DNA of 64,000 nucleotides from NCBI GenBank assembly GCA_052115395.1, contig JBFRGO010000001.1, one strand, 5' to 3'. A program made the translations under genes and the position numbers. This DNA is from Noviluteimonas sp052115395 (GTDB lineage: Bacteria > Pseudomonadota > Gammaproteobacteria > Xanthomonadales > Xanthomonadaceae). The notes beneath the pieces are model-generated. The model ran no database searches, had not been told where the DNA came from, and saw only the letters and a list, made by a program, of their open reading frames with translations. Of the stretch, positions 34,274 to 43,028 are shown in pieces; position 1 is the first letter of the stretch; the number at the start of each line of letters is the position of its first letter.

Positions 34274-34885
34274 TCAGCGTTGGGGGGCGTAGGCGGCGAT
34301 CCAGCGTTCGACGGCCGCATCGCCGTGGCGGCGCGCGACGTCGTAACCGAACAGACCGGCTTGGTGGTGGACCGTGAGCGGAATGGCGTAAAGCTCGAAG
34401 ACGTATTGATCGACATCGCCCGGCGCGAGGTGGCCGGCGTCGATCGCCAGTTGCACGGCGCGCGCCAGTTCGTTGCGCCAGCGCCGTTCGTTGTGGACGA
34501 CCAGGTCGCGCAGCGCACCGGGGCGGTCGTCGTATTCCATGACCGAGGCCATCAGCACGCAACCACCGACGGCCGCGGTGCTGCGCACCCATTCGAACCA
34601 GTGCGCCATGATCGCGCGCAGCCGGGGCAGGCCACGGGGTTGCGAAAGCGAAGGCATCAGCACGGCGTTGCCGAAACGCTGCGCGGCTTCTTCCAGGACC
34701 GCCAGCTGCAAGTCTTCGCGCGAACCGAAGTGCGCGAACACGCCGCTCTTCGACATGCCGACCGCGGCCGCGAGCGGACCGATCGACAACCCTTCCACGC
34801 CGGAGGCGCGTGCGATGTCGTAGGCCCGCGCGACGATCGTGTCGCGGGTGGCGGCGCCCTTGGGCGTGGCGGTCTGGGTGCTCAT
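34274..34885 (-). CDS. TetR/AcrR-family transcriptional regulator
   Basis: This encodes 203 residues from MSTQTATPKG; an ATG at 34897 would add 4 residues but would start inside the putative operator. The N-terminal helix-turn-helix is clear: RASGVEGLSIGPLAAAVGMSKSGVFAHFGSREDL. The C-terminal ligand domain has the pattern of TetR_C_6-like regulators (GGCVLMASVMEYDDRPGALRD). It presumably controls itself and the downstream hydrolase through the duplicated 17-bp element. Confidence 0.92.
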   Translation of the reverse strand: MSTQTATPKGAATRDTIVARAYDIARASGVEGLSIGPLAAAVGMSKSGVFAHFGSREDLQLAVLEEAAQRFGNAVLMPSLSQPRGLPRLRAIMAHWFEWVRSTAAVGGCVLMASVMEYDDRPGALRDLVVHNERRWRNELARAVQLAIDAGHLAPGDVDQYVFELYAIPLTVHHQAGLFGYDVARRHGDAAVERWIAAYAPQR

Positions 34886-34895
34886 GGACGCGGAC

Positions 34896-34912
34896 ATTAG
34901 CACGACCGTTCG
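34896..34912. repeat. 17-bp inverted duplicate, copy 2 (candidate TetR operator)
   Basis: ATTAGCACGACCGTTCG lies 10 bases upstream of the tetR start, with palindromic core ACGAnCGnTCGT (34902-34913). Exact copy in inverted orientation at 34216-34232. Confidence 0.75.
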
Positions 34913-34961
34913 TATTTTGAAGACCGCTGGTCGGTCAAGGCGCTCGCCCATTCAGGGGAGC

Positions 34962-35852
34962 CTAGTCGCGGTAACGCTTCAGCAGATCCTGGTAGGCGTC
35001 GATGCGGCGATCGCGGAGGAAGGGCCAGATGCGGCGCACGTGTTCGCTGCGTTCCATGTCCACTTCGGCCATCAGGATCTCGGGCGCGTCCTGGCTGGCC
35101 TCCGCAAGGAATTCGCCCTGCGGGCCGAGCACGTGGCTCGAACCCCAGAAGCGGATACCCGAGGTGCCCATCGGCGAGGGCTCGTGGCCGACGCGGTTGC
35201 AGCTCAACACCGGCAAGCCATTGGCGACCGAGTGGCCGCGGTGGCTGAGGATCCATGCATTGCGCTGGCGATCCTTTTCGTCCTGCGCATCGTCGGGGTC
35301 CCAGCCGATCGCCGTCGGATAGAGCAGCAGTTCGGCGCCGGCGAGTGCCATCAGCCGCGCGCCTTCGGGATACCACTGGTCCCAGCACACCATCAGGCCG
35401 AGGCGGCCGACGGAGGTGTCGATCGGTTCGAAACCCATGTCACCGGGCGTGAAGTAGAACTTCTCGTAGAAGCCCGGGTCGTCGGGGATGTGCATCTTGC
35501 GGTACTTGCCCGCGAGCGCGCCGTCGGTTTCGAAGACCACCGCGGTGTTGTGGTACAGGCCTGTCGCGCGCTTTTCGAACAGCGAGCTGACCAGCACGAT
35601 GCCGTGCTGTTTCGCCAGGCGCGACAAGCGTTCCGTGCTCGGGCCCGGGATGGTTTCGGCGAGGTCGAATTCGCGCACGTCCTCGTGCTGGCAGAAATAC
35701 GGGCCGTTGTGCAATTCCTGCAGCAGCACCAGGCGCGCGCCGTTGTTCGCCGCTTCGGCCACGCGCGATTCGATCACGGCCAGGTTGTCGTCGGCCGAAC
35801 CGTGGTTGCGTTCCTGGATCAGCGCGACGGGAAGCTTGGTGGTGCGCGTCAT
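34962..35852 (-). CDS. aguB: N-carbamoylputrescine amidase
   Basis: This encodes 296 residues of the nitrilase superfamily. The catalytic triad is visible: E46 (LLQELHNG), K119 (KYRKMHIPDD) and C156 (GLMVCWDQWYPE). The sequence MHIPDDPGFYEKFYFTPGD is typical of AguB. It converts N-carbamoylputrescine to putrescine, CO2 and ammonia. Its start overlaps the aguA stop (ATGA), so the two steps of agmatine-to-putrescine conversion are coupled. Confidence 0.95.
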   Translation of the reverse strand: MTRTTKLPVALIQERNHGSADDNLAVIESRVAEAANNGARLVLLQELHNGPYFCQHEDVREFDLAETIPGPSTERLSRLAKQHGIVLVSSLFEKRATGLYHNTAVVFETDGALAGKYRKMHIPDDPGFYEKFYFTPGDMGFEPIDTSVGRLGLMVCWDQWYPEGARLMALAGAELLLYPTAIGWDPDDAQDEKDRQRNAWILSHRGHSVANGLPVLSCNRVGHEPSPMGTSGIRFWGSSHVLGPQGEFLAEASQDAPEILMAEVDMERSEHVRRIWPFLRDRRIDAYQDLLKRYRD

Positions 35853-36883
35853 CGCACGAGTCCTTGCGGCAATTGCATGGTGATGCAGTGGAGGCTGCCG
35901 TTTTGCCAGATCAGCGGACGGCAGGGGACCTGCACGATGTCGCGGCCGGGGAAGGCGTTTTCAAGCACCGCGGCGGCCAGGGCATCGGCCGGGTCGCCGT
36001 AGGACGGCATGAGCACGGCGCCGTCGACGATCAGGAAGTTGGCGTAGGAGGCGGCGAGGCGACGTTCCTGATCGAGGATCGGCTGCGCCCACGGCAACGG
36101 GAACAAGCGATACGGCGCGCCGTCCTTCGTGCGCAGTGCCGCGATTTCATCGGCCATCGCACGCAATTCGGCGTAGTGCGAATCCGACGGGTCGTCGCAG
36201 GCCTGGAAGACGATCGCGTCGTCCGGCGCGAGGCGGGCGAGGGTATCGATGTGCGCGTCGGTGTCGTCGCCTTCGAGGTAACCGGCGTCGAGCCACAACA
36301 CGCGATCCTGGCGCAGCCAGTCCTTCAGGCGCGCTTCGAGCGATGCGCGATCGTCGTCGGGATGGCGCTCGTGCAGGCAGCGCCAGGTGGTCAGCAAGGT
36401 GCCGGCGCCGTCGGTTTCGATCGCGCCGCCTTCGAGTGCGAAGTCGATGGGCGTGCGTTGCGCGTGTTCGAAGACGCCTTGTTCGACGAGGCGTTCGATC
36501 AACCGGTCGTCGCGGCTGGCTTCGAACTTGCCGCCCCAACCGGTGAAGCGGAAGTCGAGCAGGCGGAAGCCGTCGGCCGTGCGCAGCGTGATCGGGCCGG
36601 AGTCGCGCAGCCACGTATCGTCGTATTCGACTTCGATGAAGCGCACGCGCGAGAGGTCCACGCGTGCCGAACGCAAGCGCGCCTCGGCATACGTCTGCAG
36701 GTCTTCGTCGGCCACGCACACGATCACGCGCGTGTAGCGCACCAGCGCGGCGACGAGCGCGATGTAGGTTTCCTCGACTTCGCCCAGGCGATCGGCCCAG
36801 TCGGTGTCGGCGTGCGGCCAGGCGATGAGCACCGCGGACTGGGATTCCCACTCCGCGGGGAAGCGTGTTGCGAGTTCGGGCAT
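35849..36883 (-). CDS. aguA: Agmatine deiminase
   Basis: This encodes 344 residues of the peptidyl-arginine-deiminase fold. Motifs: SAVLIAWPHADTDW at the start, EYDDTWLRDSGP, FALEGGAIETDG, YLEGDDTDAHIDT and the catalytic Cys C333 in NGSLHCITMQLPQG. It hydrolyses agmatine to N-carbamoylputrescine, the first step of the route completed by aguB. It overlaps the upstream unknown gene by one base (TGATG). Start MPELATRFP. Confidence 0.95.
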   Translation of the reverse strand: MPELATRFPAEWESQSAVLIAWPHADTDWADRLGEVEETYIALVAALVRYTRVIVCVADEDLQTYAEARLRSARVDLSRVRFIEVEYDDTWLRDSGPITLRTADGFRLLDFRFTGWGGKFEASRDDRLIERLVEQGVFEHAQRTPIDFALEGGAIETDGAGTLLTTWRCLHERHPDDDRASLEARLKDWLRQDRVLWLDAGYLEGDDTDAHIDTLARLAPDDAIVFQACDDPSDSHYAELRAMADEIAALRTKDGAPYRLFPLPWAQPILDQERRLAASYANFLIVDGAVLMPSYGDPADALAAAVLENAFPGRDIVQVPCRPLIWQNGSLHCITMQLPQGLVR

Positions 36884-37251
36884 CAGCGGATGGCGGGTTT
36901 CGGGCCGACTTCGTTGGCGTCGGCCTTGTTGGCGACGGCGTCGATGACGCGGTTCTTCTCGAAGTAGACGGTGAACGTGGGATAGGACCAGCGGTTGATG
37001 GTCGGCCACTGGTGTTTCTGGCCGCCGCGCGGGTCGAGCTTGCTGGCGGGCGCGCCGAACTTCGATTCGACTTCCTGCGCGCTCATCCCGCGGGCCGGCA
37101 TGGCGGCGGTGTTTTCTTCGTTGACGCGCTCGATCAGCAGCGTGTCGCCTTCGGTGACACGGGGTTGCTGGACCGGAGCGGTGTCCTGCGCGAAGGCGGC
37201 GCCGGCGCAGGACAGGGCGAAGATGGATGCGGCAACGATGCGGACGACCAT
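36883..37251 (-). CDS. Exported small protein of unknown function, BamE/SmpA-like motif
   Basis: This encodes 122 residues from MVVRIVAASIFALS, a signal peptide cleaved near AFA-Q. The segment RGMSAQEVESKFGAPASKL followed by PTFTVYFEKNRVIDAV resembles the BamE/SmpA-type small alpha-beta fold (GMsxxeVxxxxGxP then a beta sheet), but there is no lipobox. It is the first gene of the aguA-aguB operon by a one-base overlap. Function unknown. Confidence 0.75.
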   Translation of the reverse strand: MVVRIVAASIFALSCAGAAFAQDTAPVQQPRVTEGDTLLIERVNEENTAAMPARGMSAQEVESKFGAPASKLDPRGGQKHQWPTINRWSYPTFTVYFEKNRVIDAVANKADANEVGPKPAIR

Positions 37252-37329
37252 GCGGACTCTCCCCGTTTGGCATTCAAGCTGAATGCAAGTGGGCGGGATT
37301 GTAAGCACGAACCCGGCGCCGAAAATGCG

Positions 37330-37348
37330 AAAGCCGCCTCGCGGCGGC
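37330..37348 (-). terminator. Rho-independent terminator of rpmJ
   Basis: Stem GCCGCC, loop GCGA, stem GGCGGC on the minus strand, followed by TTTCGCATTTTC. It is 28 bases after the rpmJ stop. Confidence 0.75.
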
Positions 37349-37375
37349 CTTCGTCTTCCCGGCGAGTCGAATCGC

Positions 37376-37501
37376 TTAGCGCTGGCGCGCCTTGAAACGC
37401 GGGTTGGACTTGCAGATCACGAAGACCTTGCCACGACGGCGGACCACCTTGCAGTCGCGGTGACGGGCCTTCGCCGACTTCAGGGAGGACAGGACCTTCA
37501 T
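37376..37501 (-). CDS. rpmJ: 50S ribosomal protein L36, zinc-free (type B) form
   Basis: This encodes 41 residues: MKVLSSLKSAKARHRDCK start and VICKSNPRFKARQR end, characteristic of the longer L36 paralogue (YkgO type). Only Cys17 and Cys30 are present; the first zinc Cys and the His ligand of the CxxC-C-H motif found in the zinc-binding form are missing, so it should not bind zinc. In organisms with both forms this version replaces the zinc form during zinc shortage. It is a monocistronic gene with its own terminator, outside a ribosomal operon. Confidence 0.95.
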   Translation of the reverse strand: MKVLSSLKSAKARHRDCKVVRRRGKVFVICKSNPRFKARQR

Positions 37502-37603
37502 GACGAACCTCGGCAACGGTTGAATGTGGATGGATGGAGCGAAGCCGCGCATTCTGACGGGTTTTCTTCGGTCGCTCAAGTGGTTGCACTACAATCGTTC
37601 CCC

Positions 37604-38299
37604 ATGACCGAAGCCCAGCCCGACCCCCCAGCCATTCCCGTCCTCACCATCGACGGCCCTTCCGGCTCCGGCAAGGGCACCATCAGCCGCCACGTGGCCC
37701 AGCGCCTGGGCTGGCATTACCTGGATTCGGGCGCCCTCTACCGCGCGGTCGGCATCGCCGCCGGCTGGAACGACATCGACCTCTCCGACGCCTCGGCGCT
37801 GGTCCGCTGCACCTTCGATACGCAGATCGATTTCCGCGAGGGGCAGGCCGGCGAGGAGCCCCGCGTGATCGTGAACGGGGTCGACGCCACCGATGATCTG
37901 CGGACCGAAACCGCCGGTGCGGCCGCCTCGGCCATCGCCGCCATCCCCGAGGTCCGGGCCGCGCTCAAGGAGGCCCAGCGGGCCTATCGGCGCCCGCCGG
38001 GCCTGGTCGCCGACGGCCGGGACATGGGCACGGTGATCTTCCCCGACGCCGCGATCAAGGTCTTCCTGACCGCCAGTGCCGAGGAAAGGGCCGAAAGGCG
38101 CCATAAGCAGTTGAGCGAGAAGGGAGTTTCCGTTACATTGCCCGGTCTGTTGCGCGAGATCCTCGCCCGCGACGCCCGCGATGCGAACCGGGCAGTGGCG
38201 CCCCTGCGGCCGGCCGATGACGCCGTCCGCATCGACACCACCGGCCTTTCGATCGAAGCCGTCGTCGAGCGCGTGCTGGCATTGCTGCCGGCGCGCTGA
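37604..38299 (+). CDS. cmk: Cytidylate kinase
   Basis: This encodes 231 residues. P-loop GPSGSGKGTISRHVA, LDSGALYRAVG, VADGRDMGTVIFPDA and the lid segment SAEERAERRHKQL are all present. It phosphorylates CMP and dCMP. It lies directly upstream of rpsA, the order conserved from E. coli. A TACAAT -10-like hexamer (37590-37595) stands 8 bases ahead of the ATG without a good -35, so the promoter is unsure. Confidence 0.96.
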   Translation: MTEAQPDPPAIPVLTIDGPSGSGKGTISRHVAQRLGWHYLDSGALYRAVGIAAGWNDIDLSDASALVRCTFDTQIDFREGQAGEEPRVIVNGVDATDDLRTETAGAAASAIAAIPEVRAALKEAQRAYRRPPGLVADGRDMGTVIFPDAAIKVFLTASAEERAERRHKQLSEKGVSVTLPGLLREILARDARDANRAVAPLRPADDAVRIDTTGLSIEAVVERVLALLPAR

Positions 38300-38423
38300 G
38301 CGTCGTTCCCGCGTTGCAGACACAGCCCTCGACGCGCATGGGTGCGCGCCGGGGTCCATCACTCCAACCCCCTGGTCGCTTCATCCCGAAGCACCGCCTG
38401 AGAATTTCCTAATGTCCGCTGCA

Positions 38424-40109
38424 ATGACCGAATCTTTTGCCGAACTGTTCGAACAGAGCCAGGCCGGCCTGGCCAAGCTCAAGCCCGGCTCCATCGTCAC
38501 CGGTGTCGTCGTCGAGGTCCGTACCGACGTCGTGGTGATCAACGCCGGCCTGAAGTCCGAAGGCATCGTGCCGATCGAACAGTTCCGCAACGACGCCGGC
38601 GAGATCGACGTTGGCGTGGGCGATGAAGTGAAGGTCGCCCTCGACTCGCTCGAGAACGGCTTCGGCGAAACCGTGCTGTCCCGCGAGAAGGCCAAGCGCG
38701 CGATGGTGTGGGACGAACTCGAGGAAGCGCTCGAGAAGAACGAAACCATCACCGGCCGCATCAGCGGCAAGGTCAAGGGCGGTTTCACCGTCGACATCAA
38801 GGACGTCCGCGCATTCCTGCCCGGTTCCCTGGTCGACGTGCGCCCGGTCCGCGACCCGGTGTACCTGGAAGGCAAGGAACTCGAGTTCAAGCTCATCAAG
38901 CTTGACCGCAAGCGCAACAATGTCGTCGTCTCCCGCCGCGCGGTGGTCGAGAGCGAACATTCGGAAGAGCGCGAGCAGCTGCTCGAGAAGCTGGTCGAAG
39001 GCGCCGTCCTCAAGGGCGTCGTCAAGAACCTCACCGACTACGGCGCGTTCGTGGACCTCGGTGGCATCGACGGCCTGCTGCACATCACCGACATGGCCTG
39101 GAAGCGCGTGCGCCATCCGTCCGAAGTCGTGGAAGTCGGCCAGGAGCTCGACGTCCGCGTGCTCAAGTACGACCGCGAGCGCAACCGCGTCAGCCTCGGC
39201 CTGAAGCAGCTGGGCGAGGATCCGTGGGACAACATCGCCCGTCGTTACCCGGCCAACACCCGCGTGTTCGGCAAGGTCTCCAACGTCACCGATTACGGCG
39301 CGTTCGTCGAAATCGAGCCGGGCGTCGAAGGCCTGGTCCACGTGTCCGAAATGGACTGGACCAACAAGAACGTCAACCCGTCCAAGGTGGTCCAGGTCGG
39401 CGACGAAGTGCAGGTCATGGTGCTCGACGTGGATGAAGAGCGTCGCCGCATCTCGCTCGGCATGAAGCAGGTCACCAGCAATCCGTGGGAAACCTTCGCG
39501 GCCATCCACAAGAAGGGCGACAAGGTGTCGGGCCAGATCAAGTCGATCACCGACTTCGGCGTCTTCATCGGCCTGGACGGCGGCATCGACGGTCTCATCC
39601 ACCTGTCGGACATCAGCTGGAACTCCACCGGCGAAGACGTCGCGCGCAACTTCAAGAAGGGCGACAACCTCGACGCCGTCGTGCTCGCGGTCGACCCGGA
39701 ACGCGAGCGCATCTCGCTGGGCGTCAAGCAGCTCGAGCAGGATCCGTTCGGCCAGTACATGGCCGCCAACCCGAAGGGCTCGAAGGTCAAGGGCACCGTC
39801 AAGGAAGTGGACGCCAAGGGCGCGACCATCGACCTGGGCGAGGGCGTGGAAGGCTACGTGTCGGTCCGCGACATCTCCTACGACCGCATCGAAGACGCCA
39901 GCCAGCACCTGAAGGTCGGCGACGAAATCGAAGCCAAGTTCACGGGCATGGACCGCAAGGGCCGCACGCTGCAGTTGTCGATCAAGGCCAAGGACGAGGC
40001 GGACACCGCCGAAGCCATGGCCGAGTACAACAAGGCGTCGGACGCTTCCACGGGCACCACGCGCCTCGGCGCGCTGCTGCGCGAGCAGCTGAACAACAAG
40101 TCCGAGTAA
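38424..40109 (+). CDS. rpsA: 30S ribosomal protein S1
   Basis: This encodes 561 residues from the ATG at 38424 (MTESFAELFEQ), the length usual in the family; an ATG at 38412 would add four residues (MSAA). Neither has a strong Shine-Dalgarno sequence, normal for rpsA, whose product autoregulates its own translation. Six S1 repeats can be traced, with repeats 3-6 showing the TDYGAFVDL/TDYGAFVEI/TDFGVFIGL strands. S1 binds mRNA and starts translation of structured messages. A terminator follows. Confidence 0.96.
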   Translation: MTESFAELFEQSQAGLAKLKPGSIVTGVVVEVRTDVVVINAGLKSEGIVPIEQFRNDAGEIDVGVGDEVKVALDSLENGFGETVLSREKAKRAMVWDELEEALEKNETITGRISGKVKGGFTVDIKDVRAFLPGSLVDVRPVRDPVYLEGKELEFKLIKLDRKRNNVVVSRRAVVESEHSEEREQLLEKLVEGAVLKGVVKNLTDYGAFVDLGGIDGLLHITDMAWKRVRHPSEVVEVGQELDVRVLKYDRERNRVSLGLKQLGEDPWDNIARRYPANTRVFGKVSNVTDYGAFVEIEPGVEGLVHVSEMDWTNKNVNPSKVVQVGDEVQVMVLDVDEERRRISLGMKQVTSNPWETFAAIHKKGDKVSGQIKSITDFGVFIGLDGGIDGLIHLSDISWNSTGEDVARNFKKGDNLDAVVLAVDPERERISLGVKQLEQDPFGQYMAANPKGSKVKGTVKEVDAKGATIDLGEGVEGYVSVRDISYDRIEDASQHLKVGDEIEAKFTGMDRKGRTLQLSIKAKDEADTAEAMAEYNKASDASTGTTRLGALLREQLNNKSE

Positions 40110-40124
40110 TTGCAGCATCGCGAA

Positions 40125-40150
40125 GGCGGCCCGGTCATCGGGCCGCCTTT
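40125..40150 (+). terminator. Rho-independent terminator after rpsA
   Basis: Perfect stem GGCGGCCCG and CGGGCCGCC, loop GTCAT, followed by TTT. The short T-run suggests partial read-through into ihfB. Confidence 0.85.
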
Positions 40151-40217
40151 CGCACAAGCAGGGAACGCCGGGCGCCAAACGCGCAATCCATCCACTGCCC
40201 GCATCAGACGAGCCAGA

Positions 40218-40520
40218 ATGACCAAGTCCGAACTGATCGAGATCCTCTCCGCGCGCCAGGGCCACCTGAAGGCGGACGACGTCGATCTCGCGGTGAAGTC
40301 CTTGCTCGAGATGATGGGCGGGTCGCTCAGTGGCGGCGAACGCATCGAAATCCGCGGTTTCGGCAGCTTCTCGCTGCACTACCGTCCGCCCCGCCTGGGG
40401 CGCAACCCGAAGACCGGCGATTCCGTCGCCCTCCCGGGCAAGCACGTCCCGCATTTCAAGCCCGGCAAGGAACTCCGCGAGCGCGTCAGCGCCGTGGTGC
40501 CGGTCGAACCGGACGCATGA
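40218..40520 (+). CDS. ihfB: Integration host factor beta subunit
   Basis: This encodes 100 residues. MTKSELIEILSARQ start, RIEIRGFGSFSLHYRPPRLGRNPKTG and PGKHVPHFKPGKELRERV define IHF-beta, with the intercalating Pro in GRNPKTG. IHF bends DNA in replication, recombination and sigma-54 transcription. It sits between rpsA and lapA as in other gammaproteobacteria. Confidence 0.96.
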   Translation: MTKSELIEILSARQGHLKADDVDLAVKSLLEMMGGSLSGGERIEIRGFGSFSLHYRPPRLGRNPKTGDSVALPGKHVPHFKPGKELRERVSAVVPVEPDA

Positions 40521-40569
40521 GTTCATCGGCTAAGCTGACCTCTCCCATGCGATGGAGCCGCAGCGCCGA

Positions 40570-40854
40570 ATGATCCGATTGATCCGCCTCCTGATCGCCC
40601 TTGCATGCCTCGCGGCAGGCATCGTCGTGGGTGCGCTCAACCCGCAGACCGCGGTGCTCGACTTCGGTTTCGCGCGCGCGACGAGCTCGCTCGGCGTGAT
40701 CGTGCTGGTCTCGCTGCTCGTCGGCGTCATCGCCGGCGGCCTGGCATTGGCGGCGAGCGTCATCCTCCCGATGCAACAACGCCTGCGCCGCGCGCAGAAG
40801 CCCGACGCGCGTTCGCGCGACGCACGCCCCGACAACGACCGGACGCTCCCCTGA
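40570..40854 (+). CDS. lapA: LapA-domain inner-membrane protein
   Basis: This encodes 94 residues from MIRLIRLLIAL (ATG 40570). Two transmembrane helices flank the motif NPQTAVLDFGFARATSSLGVIVLVSLL, the DUF1049/LapA signature. LapA works with LapB in control of lipopolysaccharide synthesis through LpxC turnover. It is 3 bases from lapB. Confidence 0.9.
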   Translation: MIRLIRLLIALACLAAGIVVGALNPQTAVLDFGFARATSSLGVIVLVSLLVGVIAGGLALAASVILPMQQRLRRAQKPDARSRDARPDNDRTLP

Positions 40855-40857
40855 CGC

Positions 40858-42039
40858 ATGCTGGAATTCGTCAACCAGTGGTTCTGGTTCTTCCTCCTCC
40901 TGCCGTTGGCGGCGTGGAGCGGTTGGCTCATCGGCCGGCGCGGTGGCGAGCGCCACAGCGACACGCAGGTCAGCCGCCTGTCGACCACCTACTTCCGCGG
41001 CCTGAACTACCTGCTCAACGAGCAGCCCGACAAGGCGATCGAAGTCTTCCTGCGCATCGCCGAACTCGACAAGGACACCTTCGAAACGCAAGTCGCGCTC
41101 GGGCATCTGTTCCGTCGGCGCGGTGAAGTCGATCGCGCGATCCGCCTGCACCAGGCGCTCGTGCAACGCCCCGACCTGTCCGACCAGCAGAAGGTGCAGG
41201 CGCTGCTCGCTCTGGGCGAGGACTACATGCGCTCGGGCTTGCTCGATCGCGCCGAGACCGTCTTCAGCGACCTCGTCCGACTCGACATGCGCGCCCCGCA
41301 AGCGCTCAAGCACCTGATCGGCATCTACCAGGCCGAACGCGACTGGGGCAAGGCGATCGAGAACGCCACGCGCTACGAGGAAATCACCGCCGAACCGATG
41401 GGCAAGCTGGTCGCGCAGTTCGAATGCGAACTCGCCGATCGCCATCGCGCCGCGGGCGAAGTCGAAGCCGCGCGCGCTTCCGTCGCGCGCGCTTACCAGG
41501 CCGATGCGAATTCCGTGCGCGCCGGCATCCTCGAAGGCCGCATCGAACTGGAAGACGGCAACGATGCCGCCGCCATCCGCGCCTTCGAACGCGTGGCGCG
41601 CATCGATGCGGACTATCTCCCGGAAATCCTGCCGCAATTGCTGCCCGCCTACGAACGCGTGGGCGATCTGTCGGGCGCGCGCAGTTTCCTCACCGAGATG
41701 ATCGAGCACTATCGCGGCGTGGCGCCCGTGCTCGCATTGACCCGGATGGTCGAAGCGGAGGAGGGCGTGTCGTCGGCGCGCGCCTATCTTGCGCAGCAGT
41801 TGAAGGATCGTCCGTCGGTGCGCGGCGAAGCGGCGTTGATCGACCTGACCCTCGCCGACGGCGGCGACCCGGCCGCCACGCTCGAAGACCTCAAGCACAT
41901 CACCGACCAGTTGCTCGTGCGCAATCCGAGCTACCGCTGCAATCGCTGCGGTTTCGGCGCGCGTGCGCATCACTGGCAATGCCCCAGCTGCAAGGAGTGG
42001 GGTTCGATCAAGCCGCTGCTGAACTACGCGGTGGTTTGA
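40858..42039 (+). CDS. lapB: Lipopolysaccharide assembly protein LapB (YciM)
   Basis: This encodes 393 residues: an N-terminal membrane anchor (WFWFFLLLPLAAWSGWLIG), tandem TPR repeats over residues 40-350, and a C-terminal rubredoxin-like metal site CNRCGF and CPSCKEWG. LapB recruits LpxC to FtsH for degradation, limiting LPS synthesis. It overlaps the next gene by one base, tying LPS control to the glycan genes downstream. Confidence 0.95.
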   Translation: MLEFVNQWFWFFLLLPLAAWSGWLIGRRGGERHSDTQVSRLSTTYFRGLNYLLNEQPDKAIEVFLRIAELDKDTFETQVALGHLFRRRGEVDRAIRLHQALVQRPDLSDQQKVQALLALGEDYMRSGLLDRAETVFSDLVRLDMRAPQALKHLIGIYQAERDWGKAIENATRYEEITAEPMGKLVAQFECELADRHRAAGEVEAARASVARAYQADANSVRAGILEGRIELEDGNDAAAIRAFERVARIDADYLPEILPQLLPAYERVGDLSGARSFLTEMIEHYRGVAPVLALTRMVEAEEGVSSARAYLAQQLKDRPSVRGEAALIDLTLADGGDPAATLEDLKHITDQLLVRNPSYRCNRCGFGARAHHWQCPSCKEWGSIKPLLNYAVV

Positions 42040-43028
42040 TGTTCCCGCTCTGGTTGCTCGCGAGCCTGCTGATCGGATTGGTGGGCACGTGGTTCGCGCG
42101 TGCCTACGCGCTGCGGCGCGGCGTCGTCGATGCACCGGGCGAACGTCGCGCGCACACCACGCCCACGCCACGCGGCGGCGGGGTTTCGATCGTCGTCGCG
42201 CTGTTGTTGGCGGGGGCCGCGTTGCTGCCATCGTTGGCCGACCCGTTCGAACTCGGCTGCGCACTTGCTGGCCTGCTGCTCGTCGGGGGCGTGGGCCTGC
42301 TCGACGATCACCGCCCCATGTCGCCCTGGGTCCGGCTGGCGGTGCAGGGCGTCGCCTCGGCGCTGCTCGCGGCCGGCGTCTGGCACGCCGCGGGTGAACC
42401 GATCCTCGCCCTTGCGGCATTCGTGCTGGCGATGGCGCTGACGAATATCTGGAACTTCATGGACGGGATCGACGGCATCGCCGCGACCCAGGCCCTGCTG
42501 TGCGCCCTGGCGATCGGCCTGCTGGGTTCGGGCACGTGGTCGTGGTGGGCCTTCGCGCTGGCTGCGGCGACGCTGGGCTTCTTGCCTTTCAACTTTCCGA
42601 AGGCACGCATCTTCCTCGGCGATGTCGGGAGCGGGGCACTGGGGTTTGTGCTGGCCGCGTTGCTCATCCGGGCGGTGGAGACCTCGCCGTTGCAGGTGTG
42701 GCTGTGGGCATTGCCGATCTCGGCCTTTGCCATCGATGCAACGCTGACCCTCGCGCGCCGCATGCTGCGCGGGGAGCGCTGGTGGCAGCCGCACGCGCAG
42801 CACCTGTATCAGCAATGGGCGCGCCGTACCGGCTCGCACGTCAATGTCACGCTGGCCTATGCAGGATGGACGCTCGCTGCCATCGTCCTGATGGCGACGC
42901 TTTCAGGCCAGGGGCATGACGCGCTGCGGGTGTCGATCGTCGTCGTCGCGTGGTATACCGCCGGTGTTGGGGCGTGGTGGAAGCTGCAAAGGGAAGGGAG
43001 TGCCGCGGTGAAGGAAAGCACCCGATGA
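42039..43028 (+). CDS. WecA-like glycosyl-1-phosphate transferase
   Basis: This encodes 329 residues of the polyprenyl-phosphate N-acetylhexosamine-1-phosphate transferase family, with about ten membrane helices. Conserved acidic motifs: GLLDDHRPM, NIWNFMDGIDG, FLGDVGSGALGF, and the C-terminal His motif HAQHLYQ. It starts O-antigen or similar polymer synthesis on undecaprenyl phosphate. It is ATGA-coupled to the CapD-like gene. Whether the donor is UDP-GlcNAc or another sugar cannot be read from sequence. Confidence 0.9.
   Translation: MFPLWLLASLLIGLVGTWFARAYALRRGVVDAPGERRAHTTPTPRGGGVSIVVALLLAGAALLPSLADPFELGCALAGLLLVGGVGLLDDHRPMSPWVRLAVQGVASALLAAGVWHAAGEPILALAAFVLAMALTNIWNFMDGIDGIAATQALLCALAIGLLGSGTWSWWAFALAAATLGFLPFNFPKARIFLGDVGSGALGFVLAALLIRAVETSPLQVWLWALPISAFAIDATLTLARRMLRGERWWQPHAQHLYQQWARRTGSHVNVTLAYAGWTLAAIVLMATLSGQGHDALRVSIVVVAWYTAGVGAWWKLQREGSAAVKESTR

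Noticed and set aside
34024..34377. Plus-strand open frame across the tetR-hydrolase junction with GGGAGG before an ATG
   Set aside because: Arg-rich translation without domains; it is antisense to the hydrolase and tetR coding regions.
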